From an uncultured Oscillibacter sp. (GTDB taxonomy: Bacteria; Bacillota; Clostridia; Oscillospirales; Oscillospiraceae), in contig CATNDJ010000005.1 in assembly GCA_950097265.1 (NCBI GenBank), forward strand, positions 29,508 through 93,507: DNA of 64,000 nucleotides, written 5' to 3'. The notes beneath the pieces were generated by a model. The model saw nothing but the letters and a program-made list of their open reading frames with translations. It was not told where the DNA came from and searched no databases. A program made the position numbers and the translations under genes. Positions 56,914 through 64,000 of the stretch are shown here, piece after piece. Within the stretch, counting starts at the first letter, position 1; each line of letters starts with the position of its first letter.

Positions 56914-57642
56914 ATGGAAGAACGACTGCAAAAGCTCCTCTCCGCCGCCGGGGTCTGCTCCCGGCGGACGGCGGAGGGTTACATAGAGGCGGGCCGGGTG
57001 ACGGTGAACGGCGAGACCGCGGTCCTTGGGACCAAGGCCAATCCGGACCGGGACGACGTGCGCCTGGACGGCAGGCCCCTGCCTGGCCGGGCGGAGACGG
57101 TGTATCTGATGCTGAACAAGCCCAGAGGCTATGTCACTACCCTCTCCGACGAGAAGGGGAGGAGGACCGTGGCGGAGCTGGTGGCGGACTGCGGCGTCCG
57201 GGTATACCCTGTGGGACGGTTGGACCTGGACTCAGAGGGACTGCTGCTGATGACCAACGACGGAGCGCTGGCCCGGAGGCTGACCCACCCCAGCGAGGAG
57301 ATCGAGAAGACCTACCACGTCTGGGTCAAGGGCCCGGCGGAGGGAGCGGCGGAGCGCCTTTCCCGCCTCCGGGACCTGGAGGGGGAGCCCATTCGTCCTG
57401 CCCGGGTGGAGACCCTGGGCCGGGGAGAGGGGACGGCAAAGCTGGCCGTCACCATCCGTCAGGGGAAAAACCGCCAGGTTCGCCGGATGTGCGCTGCCTG
57501 CGGTCTGGAGGTGACCCGCCTCCGCCGGGTGCGGGAGCACACGCTGGAGCTGGGGGCCCTGCCGCCGGGGAAGTGGCGGCGCTTGACGGCGGGGGAAGCC
57601 GAGGCCCTGAAAGGGCGCGCCCGGCCGGAAGAAAAAGAGTGA
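56914..57642 (+). CDS. Pseudouridine synthase (RsuA/RluB family)
   Basis: S4 domain RLQKLLSAAGVCSRRTAEGYIEAGRVTVNG, PVGRLDLDSEGLLLMTNDG. Confidence 0.95.
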   Translation: MEERLQKLLSAAGVCSRRTAEGYIEAGRVTVNGETAVLGTKANPDRDDVRLDGRPLPGRAETVYLMLNKPRGYVTTLSDEKGRRTVAELVADCGVRVYPVGRLDLDSEGLLLMTNDGALARRLTHPSEEIEKTYHVWVKGPAEGAAERLSRLRDLEGEPIRPARVETLGRGEGTAKLAVTIRQGKNRQVRRMCAACGLEVTRLRRVREHTLELGALPPGKWRRLTAGEAEALKGRARPEEKE

Positions 57643-57646
57643 GAAA

Positions 57647-57680
57647 AGGGGAAGCCCGGCAGCGCCGGGCTTCCCTTATC
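57647..57680. terminator. Bidirectional terminator overlapping the HxlR-type stop codon
   Basis: AAGGGAAGCCCGGC / GCCGGGCTTCCCTT, 3-nt loop. Confidence 0.75.
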
Positions 57681-57999
57681 CGTTCTGCGCTTTATACTCC
57701 TGGCCCCAGCTCCACATGGCGTCCAGCACCGGTTTCAGGCTGTATCCCAGCTCCGTCAGGGCGTACTCCACCCGGGGCGGCACCTCCGGATAGACCGTCC
57801 GGGTCAGCAGGCCGCTGCTTTCCATTTGCCGGAGCTGAGCGGTCAGCACCTTCTGGCTCACGCCGCCGATGGACTTTTTCAATTCGCCGAACCGCTTTGT
57901 GCCGGAGAGCAGGTCCCGCAGAATCAAGACTTTCCATTTGTCGCTGATAAGCGTCAGGGTTGTTTCTACCGGGCAGGCCGGAAGCTCTTTCGCCGTCAT
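57676..57999 (-). CDS. HxlR family transcriptional regulator
   Basis: CPVETTLTLISDKWKVLILRDLLSGTKRFGELKKSIGGVSQKVLTAQLRQME. Confidence 0.94.
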   Translation of the reverse strand: MTAKELPACPVETTLTLISDKWKVLILRDLLSGTKRFGELKKSIGGVSQKVLTAQLRQMESSGLLTRTVYPEVPPRVEYALTELGYSLKPVLDAMWSWGQEYKAQNG

Positions 58000-58163
58000 G
58001 TGAACGCCTCCCGTTTTCAGTGATTCCCGTCGGGGCTGTACCGCCATTTTACGGCACAGGACGGGCCGCTGTCAAGCGGAAGGCGTTTCAAACCGGCCTC
58101 CAAAAATTTTTCCAGGCCGCGGAGAAAGCCCGGGGCCCGTTGAAAATGCTCAATCGTTTCCCT

Positions 58164-58213
58164 CGGGTAACCGCCCGATTGTTACCCGCAGGTACCTAGG
58201 CCACAATATTGTG
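58164..58213. promoter_or_regulatory. Inverted repeats in HxlR/MBL divergent intergenic region
   Basis: CGGGTAAC-N9-GTTACCCG (58164-58188) and perfect palindrome CACAATATTGTG (58202-58213). Confidence 0.7.
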
Positions 58214-58301
58214 CGTACTTCACAGGCCCGGGACGCTCTGCTATGATGGGAGCATCAAAGGGAGGACATCCCGAAGGAAAAACGATTTGGAGGTATTTTC
58301 A

Positions 58302-59093
58302 ATGAACAAGCACGATTTTACAACGGTGAAGCTGAGCCAAGGCGAGATGCATATTTATGACTTCGGCGCCGTAAGGCTCCACGCCTATCAGACCGGAGAT
58401 CCCCTGGCGGACGAGGTGTTCCTGCTGGAAAAGGCGGGCCGCTTTGTGGTTCTGGAGTCCCCCTGCTTTGTGGACAGCATCGCCGCGCTGGCGGAGTACC
58501 TGGAGGGGAAAACGGTGGCCGGAATGCTGGTGGCCTACCACGGAGCAGGAGCGTCCTTCCTGCCGCCGGTTCCCAAATACGCCACGGCCAACGCCGTGGA
58601 GTACTCGGAAAAGGGCGGCGGAAAGGCCCTGATTCAGCAGTTTGCCGGGGTTTTCGGCGGCGCTTTCGACAGCGGCGTCCACGCCGTCACCCATGTGGTC
58701 GGGGAGGGAACAACGTCCATCGGGGGAATCGACTTCATCATCCATCCCACGGCCGAGGCCTTTGACGTGGAAATCCCCGAGATCAACGCGGTCTATACCC
58801 ACATGCTGGGCCACGACTGCCACTCCATCGTGGCGGGCGCAGGACACGCGGATGAAATCATCGGCCAGCTGAAGCGCTATATTCAAAAGGGCTGCAGCCT
58901 TATCCTCACCTCTCACTACACGCCCGAGGATTTGAAGGACGCCCAGACGAAAATCGACTATCTGGAGCGGCTGAAGGAGATAGCGGCCGCCAGCACGGAC
59001 GGCGAGGCCTTTAAGGCGGAGGTGAAAGCCCGGTATCCGGAGTACAGCGGAGAGAACTACCTGGAGATGACCGCCGGTTTCTTCTTCGCCTGA
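58302..59093 (+). CDS. MBL-fold-like protein lacking the canonical HxHxDH motif
   Basis: 264 aa; LLEKAGRFVVLESPCFVDSIAALAEYLEGKTVAGMLVAYHGAGASFLP, HMLGHDCHSIVAGAGHADEI, TSHYTPEDL. Confidence 0.7.
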   Translation: MNKHDFTTVKLSQGEMHIYDFGAVRLHAYQTGDPLADEVFLLEKAGRFVVLESPCFVDSIAALAEYLEGKTVAGMLVAYHGAGASFLPPVPKYATANAVEYSEKGGGKALIQQFAGVFGGAFDSGVHAVTHVVGEGTTSIGGIDFIIHPTAEAFDVEIPEINAVYTHMLGHDCHSIVAGAGHADEIIGQLKRYIQKGCSLILTSHYTPEDLKDAQTKIDYLERLKEIAAASTDGEAFKAEVKARYPEYSGENYLEMTAGFFFA

Positions 59094-59097
59094 TGAG

Positions 59098-59132
59098 ACG
59101 GCTCCCTGCGGGAAAGACCCGCAGGGAGCCGT
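59098..59132 (+). terminator. Hairpin downstream of MBL-like gene
   Basis: ACGGCTCCCTGCGGG-AAAGA-CCCGCAGGGAGCCGT; weak U-tract. Confidence 0.6.
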
Positions 59133-59308
59133 TATGGTCTGCGCCTTCCAGGCAGAGGCGGAGCGGCGGGGGGATGCCCTAAAATTGCCGGAGAGAAAAA
59201 CAGCGGCTTTTTTCTCCTCCGGCGATTGCGTTTTCCGGGGAACTGTGGTATATTGATAAGAATTGGATCAGGCCCCGGAATCTGGGGCCGGACTGCGAGG
59301 TGCAAATT

Positions 59309-60310
59309 ATGGAAAACCAGAAGAAACGAATTTTCAGCGGCATCCAGCCCAGCGGCGATTTGACCCTGGGGTCTTATATGGGCGCGATTAAGAACTGGGT
59401 GGCCCTCCAGGAGGAATACGAGTGCGTGTACTGTATCGTGGACATGCACGCCATCACCGTCCGGCAGGTCCCGGCGGACCTGCGCCGCCGGGCGCTGGAC
59501 CAGCTGGCCCAGTATGTGGCCTGCGGCCTGGACCCTGAGAAAAGCATTTTGTTCATCCAGAGCCACGTGCCCCAGCACGCGGAGCTGAGCTGGGTGCTGA
59601 GCTGCTATACCCAGTTCGGGGAGCTCAGCCGCATGACCCAGTTCAAGCAGAAATCCCAGCAGCACGCCGACAACATCACCGCCGGGCTCTTCACCTACCC
59701 GGTGCTCATGGCGGCGGACATCCTGCTCTACCAGACGGACCTGGTGCCCGTGGGCGAGGACCAGCGCCAGCATGTGGAGCTGTGCCGGGACATCGCCCAG
59801 CGATTCAACGGCGTCTACAGCGACACCTTCACCCTGCCGGAACCCTTCATCCAGAAGGTGGAGCAGGGCGCCCGGATTATGAGCCTGGGCAATCCCATGA
59901 ATAAAATGAGCAAGTCCGACCCCGACGGCTGCGTCAACCTGATGGACTCCCCGGAGGTCATCCAGCGGAAGTTCAAGCGGGCCGTCACCGACAGCGAGAC
60001 CGCCGTCCGCTACGACAAGGAAAATAAACCCGGCGTTTCCAACCTGCTGACCATCTACTGCGCCGCCTCCGGCAAGACCCTGGAGGAGGCGGAGGCCGAG
60101 TTCCGGGACCAGGGCTACGGCGTCTTCAAACCCGCCGTGGGCGACGCGGTCATTGAGCTGCTGCGCCCCATCCGGGAGGAGGCCCAGCGCCTCATGGCGG
60201 ACAAGGCGTATTTGGAAGGCATCTACCGCCAGGGCGCGGAACGGGCCTCCCGCATCGCCGGGCGCACGCTAGCAAAGGTATACAAGAAAGTGGGCTTCCT
60301 GCCCCGATAA
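59309..60310 (+). CDS. trpS: Tryptophan--tRNA ligase
   Basis: RIFSGIQPSGDLTLGSYMGAIKNW, ILLYQTDLVPVGEDQRQHVEL, NKMSKSDP (KMSKS). Confidence 0.96.
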   Translation: MENQKKRIFSGIQPSGDLTLGSYMGAIKNWVALQEEYECVYCIVDMHAITVRQVPADLRRRALDQLAQYVACGLDPEKSILFIQSHVPQHAELSWVLSCYTQFGELSRMTQFKQKSQQHADNITAGLFTYPVLMAADILLYQTDLVPVGEDQRQHVELCRDIAQRFNGVYSDTFTLPEPFIQKVEQGARIMSLGNPMNKMSKSDPDGCVNLMDSPEVIQRKFKRAVTDSETAVRYDKENKPGVSNLLTIYCAASGKTLEEAEAEFRDQGYGVFKPAVGDAVIELLRPIREEAQRLMADKAYLEGIYRQGAERASRIAGRTLAKVYKKVGFLPR

Positions 60311-60322
60311 GGAGAACACGAC

Positions 60323-61462
60323 ATGCCCTTAGATAACCGGCTGATTGCTTACGTGGCCCTGGCGCTGCTGGCGGCGCTGGTCGTCAGCTTCCTCATGACC
60401 CCGGTGGTAAAGACCTTCGCCTATAAGGTGGGGGCGGTGGACGTGCCCAAAGACGCCCGCCGGATGCACAAGGTGCCCATTCCCCGCCTGGGGGGGCTGG
60501 CGATTTTCATCGGTTTTATGGTCAGTGTCCTCATCCTGGGCGGCATCCGGGGGAACGGCCAGATGCAGAGCATCCTCCTGGGCTCCGTCATCATCGTGGT
60601 GCTGGGGGTAGTGGACGATATTTGCCCCCTGCCCGCCATGCTGAAATTTGTGGTCCAGATCGCCGCAGCCCTGATTCCCGCCCTCAACGGCGTGGTTATC
60701 CAGGCTTTTTCCAACCCCAACATCTTCTCCGACAGCCTTTACTGGGTGCTGGGGCCCCTGTCCGTGCCGTTCACGGTGCTCTGGATCGTGGCCATCACCA
60801 ACGCAGTGAACCTCATCGACGGGCTGGACGGCTTGGCCAACGGGGTCTCCGCCATCTCGGCCACCACCATGCTGGTCATCGCCCTCCTGGCCTCCGAGGC
60901 CCAGGTCGCCATCGTCATGGCGGCGCTGGTGGGGGCCTGCGTGGGCTTCATGCCCTACAACCTCAATCCCGCCAAGATGTTCATGGGGGACACCGGAGCC
61001 ACCTTCCTGGGGTATATCCTGGCCACCATGTCCATTCAGGGCCTTTTTAAGTTTTACGCGGTGATCTCCTTCGCCGTGCCCTTCCTGATTCTGGGGCTGC
61101 CGATTTTCGACACGGCCTTTGCCTTCATCCGCCGCCTGGCCCACGGACAGAGCCCCATGCACGCCGACCGGGGGCACATCCACCACCGGCTCATCGACAT
61201 GGGATTGAACCAGAAGCAGGCCGTGGCGACGCTGTACGTCATTTCCGCCATGCTGGGCCTCTCCGCTGTGGTGCTGACCACCGGGGGCGAGCAGAAGGCC
61301 ATGCTTTTCTTCGTGACGCTGTGCATTGTGGGAGCGGTGGCCGCCCGGGTGGTGTTCCCCAAGGAGATCCGGGAGGAGCTCCATGAGGAAATCGAAGAGC
61401 TGCGGGAGCTGGGACACCACGGCGAACACACGGAAAAAAGGGAAGGGGGCAAGGAGGACTGA
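60323..61462 (+). CDS. tagO: Undecaprenyl-phosphate N-acetylglucosaminyl-1-phosphate transferase (TagO/WecA)
   Basis: NAVNLIDGLDGLANGVS, FMGDTGATFLGYIL, HADRGHIHHRLIDMG. Confidence 0.94.
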   Translation: MPLDNRLIAYVALALLAALVVSFLMTPVVKTFAYKVGAVDVPKDARRMHKVPIPRLGGLAIFIGFMVSVLILGGIRGNGQMQSILLGSVIIVVLGVVDDICPLPAMLKFVVQIAAALIPALNGVVIQAFSNPNIFSDSLYWVLGPLSVPFTVLWIVAITNAVNLIDGLDGLANGVSAISATTMLVIALLASEAQVAIVMAALVGACVGFMPYNLNPAKMFMGDTGATFLGYILATMSIQGLFKFYAVISFAVPFLILGLPIFDTAFAFIRRLAHGQSPMHADRGHIHHRLIDMGLNQKQAVATLYVISAMLGLSAVVLTTGGEQKAMLFFVTLCIVGAVAARVVFPKEIREELHEEIEELRELGHHGEHTEKREGGKED

Positions 61463-62614
61463 ATGAAGAGCGTGCGTATTATGAGCGTCTTCGGCACCCG
61501 GCCGGAGGCCATCAAAATGTGCCCCCTGGTGAAGGAACTGGCCTCCCGCTCCGGCATTGAGAGCCTCTGCTGCGTCACCGCCCAGCACCGGCAGATGCTG
61601 GACAGCGTGCTGGAGGTCTTTCACGTCCGGCCTGACCGGGACCTGAACATTATGACTCCCCGGCAGACCCTCTCTGGCATTACCAGCAAATGCCTGCTGG
61701 GCATGGACGAGGCCATCGACGAGCTGAAGCCCGACATGATTTTGATCCATGGCGACACCTCCACCACCTTCGCCGGAGCCCTTTCCGCCTATTACCACCA
61801 GGTAGCCGTGGGCCATGTGGAGGCGGGCCTGCGGACCTATGACAAATACGCCCCCTTTCCCGAGGAGATGAACCGGGTGCTGACCTCCGCCCTGGCGGAC
61901 CTGCACTTCTGCCCCACTGCCGGAAACCGGGAAAATCTCCTCCGGGAGGGCCGGAATCCGGAGGATATCTTTGTCACCGGCAACACCGTCATCGACGCGC
62001 TGAAAACTACCGTCCGAAAGGATTACCGCTTCGCAACGGACGAGCTGAACTGCCTGCCCTACGGGGAAAAGAAGGTGATTCTGGTCACCTGTCACCGCCG
62101 GGAGAACTACGGCGAGCCCATGAAAAACATCATGCTGGCTCTCCGGCAGATCGCCGAGGAGAACCGGGACGTGGAGCTGGTTTATCCTGTCCACCTCAGC
62201 CCTGTGGTCCGGGAGGCGGTGGACCAATATCTGCGGGGCGCGCCCCGGGTCCATTTGATTGACCCGCTCCCCGCCGATGAGATGCACAACCTGATGGACC
62301 GCTGCTATATGGTGCTGACGGATTCCGGCGGGCTCCAGGAGGAGGCCCCGGCCCTGGGCAAGCCCGTGCTGGTCCTCCGCCGGGAGACGGAGCGCCCCGA
62401 GGCCGTGGCCGCCGGGACGGTGAAGCTGGCGGGCGTGGTCCAGGACGATATCGTTACCATGGGGACCCGGCTCATCCGGGACCGGCGGGCCTACGACAAA
62501 ATGGCCCATGCCGTAAACCCCTACGGAGACGGGAACGCGTGCCGCCGCATTGCCGACGCCGTCGAATGGCGCTATGGCCTCCGGAAAGAGCGTCCCGCCG
62601 GTTACGAGGCATAA
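61463..62614 (+). CDS. wecB: UDP-N-acetylglucosamine 2-epimerase (non-hydrolysing)
   Basis: VFGTRPEAIKMCPLVKEL, HGDTSTTFAGALSAYYHQ, GHVEAGLRTY, LTDSGGLQEEAPALGKPVLVLR. Confidence 0.95.
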   Translation: MKSVRIMSVFGTRPEAIKMCPLVKELASRSGIESLCCVTAQHRQMLDSVLEVFHVRPDRDLNIMTPRQTLSGITSKCLLGMDEAIDELKPDMILIHGDTSTTFAGALSAYYHQVAVGHVEAGLRTYDKYAPFPEEMNRVLTSALADLHFCPTAGNRENLLREGRNPEDIFVTGNTVIDALKTTVRKDYRFATDELNCLPYGEKKVILVTCHRRENYGEPMKNIMLALRQIAEENRDVELVYPVHLSPVVREAVDQYLRGAPRVHLIDPLPADEMHNLMDRCYMVLTDSGGLQEEAPALGKPVLVLRRETERPEAVAAGTVKLAGVVQDDIVTMGTRLIRDRRAYDKMAHAVNPYGDGNACRRIADAVEWRYGLRKERPAGYEA

Positions 62615-62620
62615 CGGGAC

Positions 62621-63403
62621 ATGGACAAGCGAAAGCTGAATTGGATCACCTGGGCGGTGATGGGCCTGGCCATTCTCCTGGTGGCGCTGATGCTGGAGGG
62701 CAGCTTAAACCACACCGCCCATATTACCCTCCCACCCTCCGACCTCCCCCGAGATCCTTCCGCCGGGGACGACGGCAGGGACGCGGCGCTGACGGTGGTG
62801 GAGATTACGCCGGAGACGGTCCAGGCCGCGATTGCCAGCCTGGCCAGGCCGGAAAACTACGGCCGGAGCATGACGGTGGAGTACCTTTGGGACGGCGGTG
62901 CCGGGAGCCACGAGCTCTATACCATCGTCCGGGGGCCCTGGACCCGGGTGGACCGGGGGCTGCCGGACGGAAATACCAGAATCAGCGTCACCAATGGGGA
63001 GGACACCTATATCTGGTACGGCTACGGGGAGGACGCGGAAGTCGCGGTCCTGCCGGCGGGGGAGTTTTCCGCCGACGTGGAACAGTCCATCCCCACCTAT
63101 GAGGACATTTTGGACCTGCCCGTGGAAACCATCATCCTGGCAGACTACCGGCCTTTGGAGGCGCTGACCTGCATCTATGTGGAGACGGCGCCGGACGAGG
63201 CGGGTTATTCCACACGGTATTGGGTCAGCGTGGAAAACGGCCTTTTGGTCCAGGCGGAGCGGCTGCTGGGGGAAAAAACCGTCTACCGGATGACCTCTCT
63301 CTACGTGGATCAGACGGAATATGACGCCTCGCGCTTCACCCTCCCCGACGGCACGGTGCTGCTGGAGGAGGATGGAGCGGAGCCTATGGAGCCCATGCGC
63401 TGA
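62621..63403 (+). CDS. Membrane-anchored hypothetical protein
   Basis: 260 aa; one N-terminal TM, extracytoplasmic beta-rich domain; 6 nt after wecB. Confidence 0.7.
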   Translation: MDKRKLNWITWAVMGLAILLVALMLEGSLNHTAHITLPPSDLPRDPSAGDDGRDAALTVVEITPETVQAAIASLARPENYGRSMTVEYLWDGGAGSHELYTIVRGPWTRVDRGLPDGNTRISVTNGEDTYIWYGYGEDAEVAVLPAGEFSADVEQSIPTYEDILDLPVETIILADYRPLEALTCIYVETAPDEAGYSTRYWVSVENGLLVQAERLLGEKTVYRMTSLYVDQTEYDASRFTLPDGTVLLEEDGAEPMEPMR

Positions 63404-63407
63404 AACG

Positions 63408-63438
63408 AAAAAAGGACGGGAGTTCCCGTCCTTTTTTT
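63408..63438. terminator. Bidirectional terminator
   Basis: AAAAAAGGACGGG-AGTT-CCCGTCCTTTTTTT. Confidence 0.88.
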
Positions 63439-63469
63439 GTTTACAAAATCAGCAGCAGGCCCAGGGCCA

Positions 63470-63967
63470 CTAATAGCTCCTCGTCCGCGTTTTCCCGGAA
63501 AAGGAAAAACAGCAGCGCCAGCAACAGCAAATCCCCGGTATCCACGTGATCCAAATGAAACTGATCCAGCAGATGCTGGAGAAGGCCCGAGAGACCATCC
63601 CCGGGCCGCCCGCCGTAAGGCGGGCGGCCTCCCGGCCCATTTTGCGGCGGGCCTCCCGGCGGGGGGCGGCCAGCCCTAAGCGGAACACCACGTTGTCCAG
63701 GCGACGCTCCAGCAGGGTCATGAGCTCATCGCCGGTGTTGCCCTTCATGCGGGCGGCCTTCTCGTAGTAGGCGCGGAACTGCTTCTCCAGCACGCCGTAC
63801 ACGAACTTGACCTTCTGCTTCTCGGTGAGCTGAAGCGCGTACTCGCTCTTCTTAGGGCGGCGCTGGGGGCCGGGATTCCGGTTGGACTCCTTGTTCACGC
63901 CCATGACGGCGGGGGAGATGCCCAGCGTGCGGCAGCGCTTCAGGTAGGGCTGCATATTCTTAGCCAT
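63470..63967 (-). pseudogene. rpsD: Ribosomal protein S4 reading frame, C-terminal half not recognisable
   Basis: [34 protein letters not shown]...[23 protein letters not shown] is S4; following [30 protein letters not shown]... is not. Confidence 0.7.
63604..63629. other. Perfect 11-bp hairpin at the rpsD divergence point
   Basis: GGCCGCCCGCC-GTAA-GGCGGGCGGCC. Confidence 0.6.
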
Positions 63968-64000
63968 ATCGGTTTTCCTCCTTCCAGATCAGACGCGGCG

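Noticed and set aside
59094-59308. Possible T-box riboswitch upstream of trpS
   Set aside because: No recognisable T-box sequence or specifier/antiterminator arrangement; only a GC hairpin and an A/T-containing stem.
60329-62509. 726-aa minus ORF opposite tagO/wecB
   Set aside because: Antisense shadow.

Overview
GC-rich Firmicutes chromosome window, probably a spore-forming gut clostridium of the Oscillospiraceae type (inferred from gene content, not tested). It is densely coded and I see no phage, transposon, CRISPR array, rRNA or tRNA. Main modules in order: tandem TetR regulators divergent from an MMPL/RND-type exporter with a large secreted partner; an alpha/beta-hydrolase (lipase-like) + glpK operon; ROK regulator; CapA-like lipoprotein; methyl-accepting chemotaxis protein; a DUF3798-type lipoprotein + RbsA/RbsC-like ABC transporter + small anchored protein + PepD-like dipeptidase locus; VanX-like peptidase; a DUF3100-like membrane protein/TauE/amidohydrolase/Crp cluster; a LacI-controlled CUT1-type ABC operon with an MBL-fold enzyme and a PfkB kinase; spoIIAA-spoIIAB-sigF; a putative SOS-controlled operon (62-aa membrane protein, SplB-like radical SAM, DUF4130-like protein) running antisense into sigF; thiamine pyrophosphokinase; selenium-dependent-type xanthine dehydrogenase, MocA, XdhABC; MtnA-like isomerase + class II aldolase (DHAP-shunt-like); glycerate kinase; LysE/LysR; ylmC, sigG, site-2 protease, scpAB, DUF2953, gerW, D,D-carboxypeptidase, rRNA pseudouridine synthase; HxlR / degenerate MBL protein; trpS, tagO, wecB; and an rpsD reading frame that loses S4 similarity about halfway. 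Most interesting: the SOS-type promoter with a LexA-like box between -35 and -10 driving an operon that overlaps sigF by 113 bp antisense; the DUF3798/ABC/PepD locus with an 18-bp palindrome at the promoter; the DUF3100 cluster; paired operators at the xanthine dehydrogenase promoter; and the interrupted rpsD. Family names are from recall of sequence motifs; no database search was run.
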